A DNA stretch of 64,000 nucleotides from Dickeya fangzhongdai (GCF_002812485.1 NZ_CP025003.1:4650001-4714000); one strand, 5' to 3'. Numbered from the stretch's first letter, positions 10,821 to 18,935 are shown. The notes: generated by a model not told the origin, from the sequence alone. A program made the numbers and translations.

Positions 10821-12017
10821 ATGCTGAAGGTATTTCTGCTGTTTGTGGTGCTGATCGCCGGCATTGTGGTGGGGCCGATGCTGGCCGGCCATCAGGGTTA
10901 CGTGCTGATTCAGACCGACAATTACAACATTGAAACCAGCGTCACCGGGCTGGTGATCATGCTGGTGTTGTTTCTGCTGGCGTTTCTGGCGGTGGAATGG
11001 CTGCTGCGGCGAGTATTCCGCACCGGCGCCCGTACCCGCGGCTGGTTCATCGGCCGTAAACGCACCCGGGCGCGTCAGCAGACCAAAGCCGCGCTGTTGA
11101 AACTGACCGAAGGCGATTATCTGCAGGTGGAAAAACTGCTGACCCGCAATGCCGACCACGCGGAACAGCCGGTGGTGAACTACCTGCTGGCGGCGGAAGC
11201 AGCCCAGCAGCGCGGCGACGAGTTCCGTACCCGGCAATATCTGGAGCGGGCGGCTGAAATCGCCGACAGCGACCAGTTGCCGGTGGATATCACCCGCGTG
11301 CGCATTCAACTGGCCCGTAACGAAGACCACGCCGCCCGCCACGGCGTAGACCGTTTGCTGGAAGTGGCACCGCGCCACCCGGAAGTCCTGCGCCTGGCGG
11401 AACAGGCATTCCTGCGTACCCACGCCTACAATGCGTTGCTGGATATCCTGCCCGCCATGCGTAAAACCCGCCTGCATGACGAATCCCATCTGGATGAATT
11501 GCAACAGCGCGCCACCATCGGCCTGATGGATCAGGCCATGGCGGAAGGCGGCAGCGAAGGGTTGAAACAGTGGTGGAAAAATCAGCCGCGTAAAGTGCGT
11601 CAGGCGCTGCCGATGCAGGTGGCAATGGCCGAGCGGCTGATTGTGTGCGATGACCACGTCACCGCACAGGACATCATTGTCGACGGGCTGAAGCAGCAGT
11701 TTGACTACCGGCTGGTACAGCTGATCCCCAGGCTCAATGCCGGTCAGCCGGAACCGCTGGAAAAACTGTTGCGTCAGCGTCTGAAACAGCACAGCGATGA
11801 TGCGCTGTTGCACAGTACGCTGGGGCAGTTGCTGGCGAAGCATGGTGAATGGCAACAGGCCAGTGATGCCTTCTCCGCCGCACTGGCGCTGCGACCGGAC
11901 GCCTATGACTACGCCTGGTGCGCCGACGCGTTTGATCGGCTGAAGCGCCCTGAAGACGCGGCCCGCATGCGGCGTGACGGTTTGTTATTGACGCTACAAT
12001 CGCCCCACGACGCCTGA
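10821..12017 (+). CDS. hemY: HemY, TPR-type inner-membrane protein
   Basis: 398 residues with two N-terminal membrane spans (about 3-23 and 40-62), then tetratricopeptide-like helices through to the C-terminus; HSDDALLHSTLGQLLAKHGEWQQASDAFSAALALRPDAYDYAW is partly a recognisable TPR unit. Like HemX it belongs to the haem operon but is not the protoporphyrinogen oxidase also called HemY in Gram-positives. The function is unassigned. Confidence 0.94.
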   Translation: MLKVFLLFVVLIAGIVVGPMLAGHQGYVLIQTDNYNIETSVTGLVIMLVLFLLAFLAVEWLLRRVFRTGARTRGWFIGRKRTRARQQTKAALLKLTEGDYLQVEKLLTRNADHAEQPVVNYLLAAEAAQQRGDEFRTRQYLERAAEIADSDQLPVDITRVRIQLARNEDHAARHGVDRLLEVAPRHPEVLRLAEQAFLRTHAYNALLDILPAMRKTRLHDESHLDELQQRATIGLMDQAMAEGGSEGLKQWWKNQPRKVRQALPMQVAMAERLIVCDDHVTAQDIIVDGLKQQFDYRLVQLIPRLNAGQPEPLEKLLRQRLKQHSDDALLHSTLGQLLAKHGEWQQASDAFSAALALRPDAYDYAWCADAFDRLKRPEDAARMRRDGLLLTLQSPHDA

Positions 12018-12026
12018 CCGGCCCGA

Positions 12027-12055
12027 ACCGGCGCGCTCCAGCGCCGGTCTTCTCT
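12027..12055 (+). terminator. GC-rich hairpin after hemY
   Basis: A perfect 8-bp stem ACCGGCGC / GCGCCGGT with a 6-base loop lies 10 bp after the hemY stop, followed by a pyrimidine-rich CTTCTCTC. Probably the end of the hemCDXY transcript. Confidence 0.6.
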
Positions 12056-12103
12056 CCCTGATAACACGATCTGATAACGCTATGATTTAGCAGAATAATG
12101 GCG

Positions 12104-12309
12104 AAAAAAAAACGCTTGCCGACCAGCGACAAGCGTGCAATAAAAATCAGGTCTGAAAGACAACTTTAAGGTGCCCCACTCAACGTTACGTCCAACAGCG
12201 ATGAAGCAGCACTTCATCAATAATCGGACGTTAGGCACCGTAAATGGCTCTGCGTCATTCCCAGGTTTATGAAGCCGAAGCAAGCATAGAAGGTGGAATG
12301 AGCATCTAC
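12104..12309 (-). ncRNA. glmZ: Small regulatory RNA GlmZ
   Basis: Hfq-binding sRNA that, with RapZ and GlmY, activates glmS translation to set glucosamine-6-phosphate levels. Read on the minus strand it starts GTAGATGCTCATTCC, contains GGAATGACGCAGAGCC, has a nested hairpin closed by GGTGCC / GGCACC with inner ACGTCC / GGACGT and GATGAAG / CTTCATC, carries ACGTTGAGTG, and ends in a 9-bp terminator stem plus nine Ts. The 206 nt length matches E. coli GlmZ (207). Its place after hemY is also the E. coli one. The 67-codon frame at 12080-12283 lies inside it and is rejected. Confidence 0.95.
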
Positions 12310-12320
12310 ACTTCTAATAA

Positions 12321-12336
12321 AGCATGAATGATGCCA
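12321..12336 (-). promoter_or_regulatory. Sigma-54-type promoter of glmZ
   Basis: Minus-strand TTGGCATCATTCATGCT holds the invariant GG and GC dinucleotides with exactly 10 bases between them (GG at 12335-12334, GC at 12323-12322), close to the RpoN consensus TGGCAC-N5-TTGCA. The GC lies 13 bases before the predicted 5' end at 12309. No convincing sigma-70 -35 box is seen at proper spacing. Confidence 0.8.
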
Positions 12337-12456
12337 ACTTCATAGAAAACCAGAAAACAAAATACTACTCATTGATAAATAAGTAATTAAATACAAATCA
12401 CTGTTTAATTCCCGCATAACTAACCTGCTGAAAAATCAGACATTCTTCACCAATAC

Positions 12457-12570
12457 TGTCGCTAATCAGAGACGCTACCAACACCGTCGTTTATATTCTT
12501 TAGAATTCAACCAGTTATATGTCTCTCTTTGACGACACGAATACACCCGAACTGTCGCCGAAAAGCCACA
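12457..12570 (-). promoter_or_regulatory. GlrR-type activator sites upstream of glmZ
   Basis: GlrR, the activator of the QseE/GlrK two-component system, binds TGTC-N10-GACA. One perfect copy is at 12520-12537, and two one-mismatch copies are at 12457-12474 (TGTC-N10-GACG) and 12553-12570 (TGTC-N10-CACA). They lie about 150 to 260 bp upstream of the glmZ start, a normal enhancer distance for a sigma-54 promoter. Between them and the promoter, 12365-12377 matches an IHF site with one mismatch. The AT-rich stretch 12310-12590 holds no gene. Confidence 0.75.
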
Positions 12571-12589
12571 AGTCGCCTTTCGCTGACGA

Positions 12590-12624
12590 CTCAAACCAAA
12601 CGGCCACGGATAACCGTGGCCGTT
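12590..12624 (-). terminator. Terminator of the thiol-adduct salvage operon
   Basis: A perfect 11-bp stem (AACGGCCACGG / CCGTGGCCGTT, loop ATAA) lies 27 bp beyond the last gene of the minus-strand cluster and is followed on that strand by TTGGTTTGAG. It separates this operon from glmZ. Confidence 0.7.
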
Positions 12625-12650
12625 GTCATGGATAGGATGCTGACGGGTAA

Positions 12651-13811
12651 TCAGGCGGTCTGCGACAACTGTTCCAGGCTCTGCTTCGCCAGCTGATACA
12701 GATAGTGCGCGGTGGGGAACAGCGCACTATCATCCACCCGGAATTTGGGGTGATGCAGCGCGTAAGGGCCGCCGGAGCCTACCATCATAAAGGTGCCCGG
12801 CAGCTTCTGCTGGTAGAACGCAAAATCTTCGCCGATGGGGCTGGCTTCGACGCGACGCGCCTCAAACCCTTCGTCATCAGCGACCTGCAGCGCAAAATCC
12901 ACCCAGCGCGGCGTGTTCACCACCGATGGCGGCCCGGCGTGCCAGATAAACTCGATTTCCGCGCCAAAGGTGCTGGCGATACCGGCCACAATCTGGCGGA
13001 AACGCTGTTCAATCAGGTCGCGTACCGCCTGACTGAAGGTACGCACCGTTCCTTCTACGTAGGCGGTATCCGGAATGACGTTCCAGGTGCTGCCGCTATG
13101 TACCTGAGTGATCGACACCACCGCATTATTATCGGACGGCACGGTGCGGCTAATAATGGTCTGCACCGCGGAAATCAGCTGCCCCAGAATAATGATCGGA
13201 TCATTACCTTCGTGCGGTTTGGCGGCGTGACAGCCTTTAGCGGCAATCTTGATTTCAAAACGGTCCACCCCGGCGGTCAGCGCGCCGTCTTTACCGCCAA
13301 TTACGCCGACCGGCAGCGTTGGGTCGTTATGAATGCCAAAAATAGCGGTCGCGCCGTCCAGCGCGCCGACTGCGATCACTTCCGGCGCACCCAGCCCGGT
13401 TTCTTCGGCCGCCTGAAACAGAATACGCACGGTACCTTTCAGCTGCGGCTCGATACGTTTGAGCAGAATCGCCGCACCCAGCGCCGCCGAAGAATGGAAA
13501 TCATGCCCGCAGGCGTGCATCACACCGGTATTTTTCGAACTGAATTCGACGCCGGACTCTTCTTCAATCGGCAGGGCGTCGATGTCGGATCGCACCACCA
13601 CCAGCGGGCCGTCCTGTAGACCGCCTACTTCCGCCACCAGGCCGGTTTTCAACGGCAGGTCAAGGATGCGAATCCCCTCTTTTTCCAGCACGGCGCGAAT
13701 TTTCCGCGTGGTTTCAAACTCCTGATTAGACAGCTCCGGATGCTGATGCAGATCGTGCCGGAACGCCTGAATAAACTGTGCCAACGGCTCATGCTGGGCA
13801 TGCACTTTCAT
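12651..13811 (-). CDS. M20-family N-acyl amino-acid amidohydrolase (deacetylase)
   Basis: Zinc-dependent amidohydrolase of the M20 / hippurate-hydrolase family, 386 residues. Metal and catalytic motifs are visible: RHDLHQHPELSNQE near 18-31, VVRSDIDALPI (72-82), MHACGHDFHSS (98-108, bridging Cys101-His103) and FQAAEETGLG (132-141, general-base Glu). It has no signal peptide, so it acts in the cytosol. It is the last gene of the six-gene cluster; in the related Bacillus subtilis yxe operon the equivalent YxeP removes an N-acetyl group from the sulfur product. The precise substrate here is inferred. Confidence 0.85.
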   Translation of the reverse strand: MKVHAQHEPLAQFIQAFRHDLHQHPELSNQEFETTRKIRAVLEKEGIRILDLPLKTGLVAEVGGLQDGPLVVVRSDIDALPIEEESGVEFSSKNTGVMHACGHDFHSSAALGAAILLKRIEPQLKGTVRILFQAAEETGLGAPEVIAVGALDGATAIFGIHNDPTLPVGVIGGKDGALTAGVDRFEIKIAAKGCHAAKPHEGNDPIIILGQLISAVQTIISRTVPSDNNAVVSITQVHSGSTWNVIPDTAYVEGTVRTFSQAVRDLIEQRFRQIVAGIASTFGAEIEFIWHAGPPSVVNTPRWVDFALQVADDEGFEARRVEASPIGEDFAFYQQKLPGTFMMVGSGGPYALHHPKFRVDDSALFPTAHYLYQLAKQSLEQLSQTA

Positions 13812-13891
13812 GTAAGGTCACTCCTCTTTTTTTCAGCCCTGTCTGACAGGGCGGCCCGACGAGTCGAGCCTGCAGGTGAATACGTTATCGA

Positions 13892-14653
13892 TCAGATATC
13901 GAACTCTGATGGTTCCTGAATGTTAGTCAGCTGTCGCAGGAAGCGGCGGGTCTGCGGGTTGTCGGAGAAACTGATCACTTTCTCCGCCGGCCCTTGTTCC
14001 ACGATGTGCCCGTCGGCCATGAAGATCACCCGGTCCGCCACTTCTTTGGCGAACTGCATCTCATGGGTCACGATCACCATGGTGGTGTTCTGCCCCGCCA
14101 GTTTCTGGATAACCTGCAGCACTTCATGCACGCGTTCCGGATCAAGCGCCGAGGTCGGCTCATCAAACAGGATCGCCTTCGGATCCACCGCCAGCGCACG
14201 AGCGATGCTGACACGCTGCTGTTGGCCGCCGGACAGCGTCACCGGGTACTGATGCGCCTGCGGCAACAGCCCCACCAGCTCCAGCAGCGACAGCCCAATC
14301 TCGTCCGCCTGCTTTTTCGGCATCTTCTTCACCACAATCAGGGCTTCGGTGATGTTTTCCAGCGCGGTCTTGTTCTTGAACAGGTTGTAATTCTGGAACA
14401 CCATCGCCGTCTGACGTCTGAGCGCATACTCTTCCTTGCCGGTATAACGGCTGGTATCCAGCGACTGATCGCCGATGGTAATGGTGCCGGACTCTGGCCT
14501 TTCCAGCAGATTCAGGCAACGCAACAGGGTGGACTTGCCTGAGCCGGACGGCCCGATGATCGCCACCACCTCGCCCTGGGCGATATCCAGACTGATATTG
14601 TTCAGCACCACCTGGTCGCCAAAACGTTTAGTCAGATTTTTTACGCTAATCAT
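13892..14653 (-). CDS. Amino-acid ABC transporter, ATP-binding subunit
   Basis: 253-residue ATPase of the polar amino-acid uptake family (YxeO / TcyC / GlnQ-like). Walker A GPSGSGKST is at 34-42, the Q-loop in VFQNYNLF near 86-92, signature LSGGQQQR at 140-147, Walker B ILFDEP at 161-166, and the switch His in VIVTHEM. It lies 9 bases after the permease gene. Cluster context points to uptake of a sulfur-containing amino-acid derivative. Confidence 0.93.
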   Translation of the reverse strand: MISVKNLTKRFGDQVVLNNISLDIAQGEVVAIIGPSGSGKSTLLRCLNLLERPESGTITIGDQSLDTSRYTGKEEYALRRQTAMVFQNYNLFKNKTALENITEALIVVKKMPKKQADEIGLSLLELVGLLPQAHQYPVTLSGGQQQRVSIARALAVDPKAILFDEPTSALDPERVHEVLQVIQKLAGQNTTMVIVTHEMQFAKEVADRVIFMADGHIVEQGPAEKVISFSDNPQTRRFLRQLTNIQEPSEFDI

Positions 14654-14662
14654 GTCGGCTCC

Positions 14663-15334
14663 TTAACGCTGCCGTGAATGGCTCAGTTTCTTCTCCAGTT
14701 GCGACTGCAACCAGGAGTAAACCATGATGAGCAGCCAGTAAATCAGCCCCACCACCAGGAAGGTTTCGAAGAAGCGCAGCGATTCGGCGGCGATCATCTT
14801 GCCTTCGGCAAACAGTTCCGAGACACCGAGCGCAAAGGCCACCGAGGTGTCTTTGATCAGCGAAATAAAGGTGTTGCCGGTAGCAGGCAGCGCATTGAGC
14901 ATCGCCTGCGGCAACACGATGCGGCGGTAAATCTGTGCCTTGTTCATCCCTACCGACAGGCCGGCTTCCGTTTGCCCGAAATCCACGGACGCCAGCGCCG
15001 CCCGGAAGATCTCCGCCATATACGCCGAGTTTTTCAGGCTAAAGCCGATAATCGCCGCCGTCATGGCGGATAGGCCGTTAAGCGACGGAAACAGCTGCGG
15101 CAACCCGAAATAGATGATGAACAACTGAACCAGCGATGGAATACCGCGAAACAGCGAGATATAGAGTTCCACCAGTTTCGTCACCACAACGAACCGGCTC
15201 TCGCGAACCAGCGCCAGCACCAGTCCCAGCACGATGGCAAACAGCATCGACACCACCGCCAGCAACAGCGTGGTGGGCAAGTACATCAACACCTGGGGAA
15301 AAACTTTCAGCAGGTAGGAAAGATCGATATTCAT
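14663..15334 (-). CDS. Amino-acid ABC transporter, permease subunit
   Basis: HisM/TcyB-type inner-membrane permease, 223 residues from the ATG at 15334 (MNIDLSYLLKVFPQ). A TTG 11 codons earlier is less likely. There are about five membrane spans, and the EAA-type loop VDFGQTEAGLSVGMNKAQIYRRIVLPQA contacts the ATPase. A single permease gene implies a homodimer, as in cystine and YxeN-type systems. Confidence 0.92.
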   Translation of the reverse strand: MNIDLSYLLKVFPQVLMYLPTTLLLAVVSMLFAIVLGLVLALVRESRFVVVTKLVELYISLFRGIPSLVQLFIIYFGLPQLFPSLNGLSAMTAAIIGFSLKNSAYMAEIFRAALASVDFGQTEAGLSVGMNKAQIYRRIVLPQAMLNALPATGNTFISLIKDTSVAFALGVSELFAEGKMIAAESLRFFETFLVVGLIYWLLIMVYSWLQSQLEKKLSHSRQR

Positions 15335-15406
15335 GGGCCATACCATTAACACTGACGCCAGCCGCAAATCAGGCTGGCGTCACAGGAGTTGAGCGAGCAG
15401 GCAGGG

Positions 15407-16180
15407 TTATTTACCCGCCGTAATGTCCTCGCCGAAATATTTGACGGACAGGGCTTTCAGTCGGCCATCACTGCGCATTTTGTTCAGTTCGTCATCAAAC
15501 TTCTTACGCAGTTCGTCGCCTTTCTGATCTTTATGGAACGGGAACCCAACCTGCTCCACCACCAGCGGCTCACCCACCAGCTTGAACGGCAGGTTGCGCT
15601 TGTTGATTTCCGCCAGCAGGATCGGGCGGGAGTTGATGTAGCCTTCAACGCGTTTGGCCAGCGCATCGCTCATGGCGCCATCGCGGGTTTCATAGGTACG
15701 AATGTTGACGCTGCCGTCGGCAAAGGCTTTTTTCAGGTTGTTGACGTGGTTGGAACCCAACACGCCCGCCACGGTTTTGCCTTTCAGGTCATCCAGCGTA
15801 TTGATGTTGGCGTTGTCTTTATGCGTGACGATCTGGCTGCCGTAGTAGCTGTATGGCTGGGAGAAGCTGTACTTCTCCTGGCGCGCCGGGGTAATCGCCA
15901 CCACGTTGGCGATGGTGTCCAGCTTGCTGGCTTCCAGTTGCCCCATCAGGCCGCTGAAATCCGCCGTCACCCATTCAACCTTATAATTCAGATCCTTGGC
16001 GATGGTTTCCGCTACTTCCACATCAAACCCGACCAGCTTGTTGTCCTGTTTGAACGAACTCGGGTAGCTCTGCCCGGTGGCGCCGATGCGCAGCACCTTC
16101 TCACCGCTGTTCTGAGAATCGCAACCTGCCGCCAGAATGACCGCAGACAAAGCTAATACAGGGAGGATAATTTTTTTCAT
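15407..16180 (-). CDS. Amino-acid ABC transporter, substrate-binding lipoprotein
   Basis: Type II periplasmic binding protein of family 3, 257 residues from MKKIILPVLALSAVILAAGC; the lipobox cysteine is residue 20, so it is lipid-anchored. The mature part has LRIGATGQSYPSSF and LVGFDVEVAETIAKDL, the conserved family 3 signature region. It resembles YxeM/TcyJ-type binders. Ligand identity cannot be read from sequence; the neighbouring lyase suggests S-(2-succino)cysteine or a similar adduct. Confidence 0.9.
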   Translation of the reverse strand: MKKIILPVLALSAVILAAGCDSQNSGEKVLRIGATGQSYPSSFKQDNKLVGFDVEVAETIAKDLNYKVEWVTADFSGLMGQLEASKLDTIANVVAITPARQEKYSFSQPYSYYGSQIVTHKDNANINTLDDLKGKTVAGVLGSNHVNNLKKAFADGSVNIRTYETRDGAMSDALAKRVEGYINSRPILLAEINKRNLPFKLVGEPLVVEQVGFPFHKDQKGDELRKKFDDELNKMRSDGRLKALSVKYFGEDITAGK

Positions 16181-16199
16181 AGTCATCGAATAACGCCTC

Positions 16200-16724
16200 T
16201 TAGGGGTGTTTCTTTTCCCAGTGATGATAAAGGTCCTGATCCAGGACTTTTCGCATGTAAATCGTGAGGTGTCCTTTCCCTAAATCCGCCTGGCCGACTT
16301 CCTGAAAGCCATATTTTCGGTACATATCCAGCAACCAGGGATGCTGTTTGGCGGTGCCCAGCGTCACGGCGGGCGCTTTTAACTGCTCTTGCAGCACCGC
16401 CTGCTCCAGCCAGTCCAGCATCTGTTTGCCCAGTCCCTGTTGTTTGAAGTCCGGATGAGTGGCGAACCAACCGATGTGCGGCAACCCGTACGGACCGGGA
16501 TTCGGCCCCCACGGATAACGAATGGTGACCGACGCGGCCAGACGCCCGTCTTTCTCCATCACATACACGCCGTTGCTGCGCAGATGACGGCGCACCATGT
16601 CGATATCGGCGTAGGCGGCGTCAAACTTGATGCCCAGCTCACGCACCGGCGCATAAGCGGCCAGCGCCAGCGCCAGAAACGCTTCATCGTCCGCAGACGT
16701 AGCCTGACGAAATACGGTACTCAT
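16200..16724 (-). CDS. GNAT-family N-acetyltransferase of the salvage cluster
   Basis: 174 residues from the ATG at 16724, which has a GGGAG ribosome site; a GTG at 16739 overlapping the lyase stop is the alternative. The acetyl-CoA-binding motif appears as HPDFKQQGLGKQMLDWLEQAV (Q/R-x-x-G-x-G/A type) and the C-terminal part as YRKYGFQEVG. In the Bacillus yxe and ytm sulfur operons a GNAT enzyme (SnaA/SnaB) N-acetylates the imported thiol adduct; by position this is the counterpart. Substrate is inferred. Confidence 0.83.
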   Translation of the reverse strand: MSTVFRQATSADDEAFLALALAAYAPVRELGIKFDAAYADIDMVRRHLRSNGVYVMEKDGRLAASVTIRYPWGPNPGPYGLPHIGWFATHPDFKQQGLGKQMLDWLEQAVLQEQLKAPAVTLGTAKQHPWLLDMYRKYGFQEVGQADLGKGHLTIYMRKVLDQDLYHHWEKKHP

Positions 16725-16735
16725 GGCGTCTCCCG

Positions 16736-18100
16736 TCACTCGGCCAGCAGGCCGGTGCCATCCGCGTACCGGATAACCTCATCGACTTTCTGCGGCGCGC
16801 TGCCGACATAGTTCGCCGGATCCAGCCAGGCATCCAGCGCATCCGCCGTCAGGTGCTGCGACAGAACCGGATGCTCCAGCAGCAGCGCTTTGAACTCGCG
16901 GTTCTGCTCAAATGCCGCCATTGAGCACTCGTACACCAGGTGATGGGCCGTCTGCTTGCCGAGCAGCTTGCCGATTTCAAACATCACCTTTTCCGACAGC
17001 AACAGGCCGTTTTGCAAATCAAGATTGGCGCGCATCTGCTTTTCGTTCACCGACATACCGCGCAGGATGCCAAGCGCGTTCTGCAACTGCGCCGACAGAT
17101 AGATGTTGATTTCCGGCAACGCGATCCACTCCGCACGCCAGCTCATGGCGTCACGCTCGTGTTCGACTTTCATCGATTCATGGATCAGAGCGGCGCTCTT
17201 GAACAGCGGCGCCGTCAGGCTGGCCAGCCCTTCCAGCGCGGCCGGATTGCGCTTGTGCGGCATGGTGGTGGAACCGATCTTCCCTTCGGAGAACGGTTCT
17301 TCGATTTCGTTGATTTCGGTACGCATCAGGTTGTACAGCTCGTTGCCGATCTTACCGAGCGTACCGCTGATCAGCACCGCCACCGACGCGTATTCCGAGA
17401 AACGGTCACGGGCGGACTGCCAGCCGATATTCGGGGTATTCAGACCCAGACGGGTCAGGGTGTGGCGTTCGATTTCCGGCCCCAGCTCGCCAAAAGAGGC
17501 GTAGGTACCGATGGCGCCGTTGATGTTGCCTACCAACACCCGATCGCGGATTTCATTCAGGCGTTGCAGGTGGCGCACAAACTCGTCCAGCCATACCGCC
17601 AGCTTGAAACCAAAGGTGGTCGGCAACGCCTGCATGCCGTGGGTACGACCGGTCATCAGCGTATGCTGGTGTTTCTTCGCCAGTCGTTTCAGTTCGATAG
17701 CCACCAGACGGGTGTCGCGCACCACAATGTCGAATGCCTGACGCAGCTGCAATACCGTAGCGGTATCCACCACATCCTGCGTGGTTACGCCGTAATGGAT
17801 GTATTCGCCGGCTTCGCCGCACTGTTTCTGGATGGCGGCGATGGTCGGCATCAGGGAATGCTTCATGCGCACCGCATCCTGGGCGATCTCTTCAATATTC
17901 AGTGCGCTGGCGTTGGCGTGGGAAGCAATGGTGCTGGCCGCGTCCTGCGGGATGACACCCAGATCGCCTTCTGCCAGCGCCAACGCGATTTCCACGTCAA
18001 CCTGGCGGGTCAGGCGATTCTGCTCTGACCATACGGCGCGCATTTCTGGTGTGCCAAAGTTATTTCCAATAAGAAGAAAATCAATCAGATGTGATGCCAT
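16736..18100 (-). CDS. Fumarase/adenylosuccinate-lyase superfamily lyase, probable S-(2-succino) lyase
   Basis: 454-residue member of the aspartase/fumarase/adenylosuccinate lyase superfamily, whose enzymes release fumarate by beta-elimination. Superfamily regions are IHYGVTTQDVVDTA (101-114), TGRTHGMQALPTTFGFKLA (150-168) and the signature GSTTMPHKRNP (276-286) on the catalytic flexible loop. It is not housekeeping PurB, which begins differently (MELSSLTAVSPVDGRY). First gene of a cluster with N-acetyltransferase, amino-acid ABC importer and deacetylase, where the Bacillus operon has the flavin monooxygenase YxeK. I infer cleavage of a succinated thiol to fumarate plus (N-acetyl)cysteine. 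Confidence 0.8.
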   Translation of the reverse strand: MASHLIDFLLIGNNFGTPEMRAVWSEQNRLTRQVDVEIALALAEGDLGVIPQDAASTIASHANASALNIEEIAQDAVRMKHSLMPTIAAIQKQCGEAGEYIHYGVTTQDVVDTATVLQLRQAFDIVVRDTRLVAIELKRLAKKHQHTLMTGRTHGMQALPTTFGFKLAVWLDEFVRHLQRLNEIRDRVLVGNINGAIGTYASFGELGPEIERHTLTRLGLNTPNIGWQSARDRFSEYASVAVLISGTLGKIGNELYNLMRTEINEIEEPFSEGKIGSTTMPHKRNPAALEGLASLTAPLFKSAALIHESMKVEHERDAMSWRAEWIALPEINIYLSAQLQNALGILRGMSVNEKQMRANLDLQNGLLLSEKVMFEIGKLLGKQTAHHLVYECSMAAFEQNREFKALLLEHPVLSQHLTADALDAWLDPANYVGSAPQKVDEVIRYADGTGLLAE

Positions 18101-18392
18101 AACTCACTCGTTTACATTGTAATAATGGGGGAAAGAGAGGCGGGTCAAGACGACGCTGTTGTTTGTTGGCGACTATATCACTGGCGATATTCCCGCCTAT
18201 ATACCCGATCGATCTAAGATATTCTTTATTGTTTTATGATTTCGCTCACAATTACTTCATCCGAAACGATGCAATCCTTCTAATTTCTGTCGGGTTACTA
18301 TTTAGGCTGTCTTGTACCCAATGCAGATGTACAAACTGCGTCACTCGCATACGGCACGGTATAGGGCCGTGGTTCCGGCGGATGGCTACGGT
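18101..18392. other. Upstream region of the salvage cluster, no gene seen
   Basis: AT-rich stretch between the lyase start and the terminator of the SnoaL-like gene. A weak GAGTGAG ribosome site precedes the lyase ATG. The promoter and operators of the six-gene operon should lie here, but I cannot name a regulator site with confidence. Small frames on the plus strand lack ribosome sites. Confidence 0.5.
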
Positions 18393-18415
18393 AAAAAAGA
18401 CCGCCTCAGCGGTCT
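18393..18415 (-). terminator. Terminator after the SnoaL-like gene
   Basis: A perfect 7-bp stem AGACCGC / GCGGTCT with a CTCA loop (18398-18415), followed on the minus strand by TTTTTTACC. It lies about 40 bp past the stop of the gene that starts at 18793. Confidence 0.85.
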
Positions 18416-18457
18416 GTTCTTTGTTTATACGCGGCAACCATCGCCGTATTCGCATAA

Positions 18458-18793
18458 TTACGCAAAATAGAACCATGCCGTCGTAATCAATCCGTCTTTG
18501 ACTTCAAACACCGCAATACTTTCGATCGGTTCGGGTTCAATGCCGTAAATCTTTTCATGATCAAAAACATGGTTGCCCAACACCGTGCGGGATAGCAGTT
18601 CGGCACGCAACGCCGGGTTATTGAACCGATGGTCGCGATAGAAGGTTTCCAGCGCGGCTTTGCCCAGCATGGACGGTGTTTCGGATGGCATGCGGTAAGC
18701 CCGGAAATCCTCATGGAAACAGGCGGCAAAGGCGTCCAGATCGTGGGCGTTGTAGGCGGCAAACTGTTTTTCAACCGGATCGATGACCGACAT
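18458..18793 (-). CDS. SnoaL-like / NTF2-fold protein of unknown function
   Basis: 111 residues from MSVIDPVEKQFAAYNAHDLDAFAACFHEDFRAY, preceded by a GGAG ribosome site; the open frame to 18979 covers the tRNA-Pro terminator and is not coding. The pattern of an Asp/His-rich helix, FYRDHRF and the closing VKDGLITTAWFYFA is typical of the nuclear-transport-factor-2-like fold (steroid isomerase or SnoaL-like). Such small proteins bind hydrophobic ligands, but a specific activity cannot be assigned. It is monocistronic, with its own terminator. Confidence 0.75.
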   Translation of the reverse strand: MSVIDPVEKQFAAYNAHDLDAFAACFHEDFRAYRMPSETPSMLGKAALETFYRDHRFNNPALRAELLSRTVLGNHVFDHEKIYGIEPEPIESIAVFEVKDGLITTAWFYFA

Positions 18794-18890
18794 ATTAAAT
18801 CTCCATTTAAATGCAAATAAAACGAATAAAAATTCAATTAAGGAGATACACCAGTCGGGTGTAGAAAGCAAATCAGGCGGGAAAAGCCAT

Positions 18891-18919
18891 AAAAAAACGG
18901 CAGTCCATTTGGACTGCCG
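18891..18919 (-). terminator. Terminator of the tRNA operon
   Basis: A perfect 9-bp stem CGGCAGTCC / GGACTGCCG with a 4-base loop, followed on the minus strand by TTTTTTT. It lies 16 bp past the CCA end of tRNA-Pro. Confidence 0.92.
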
Positions 18920-18935
18920 CTTCTTAAGAATAGGA

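Noticed and set aside
12080..12283. 67-codon minus-strand frame after hemY
   Set aside because: It lies within and past the GlmZ sRNA on the same strand; the sequence is explained by GlmZ structure and its terminator, and there is no ribosome site.
16736..18100. Housekeeping adenylosuccinate lyase PurB
   Set aside because: The N-terminus and context differ from enterobacterial PurB; the gene heads a transporter/acetyltransferase/deacetylase cluster.
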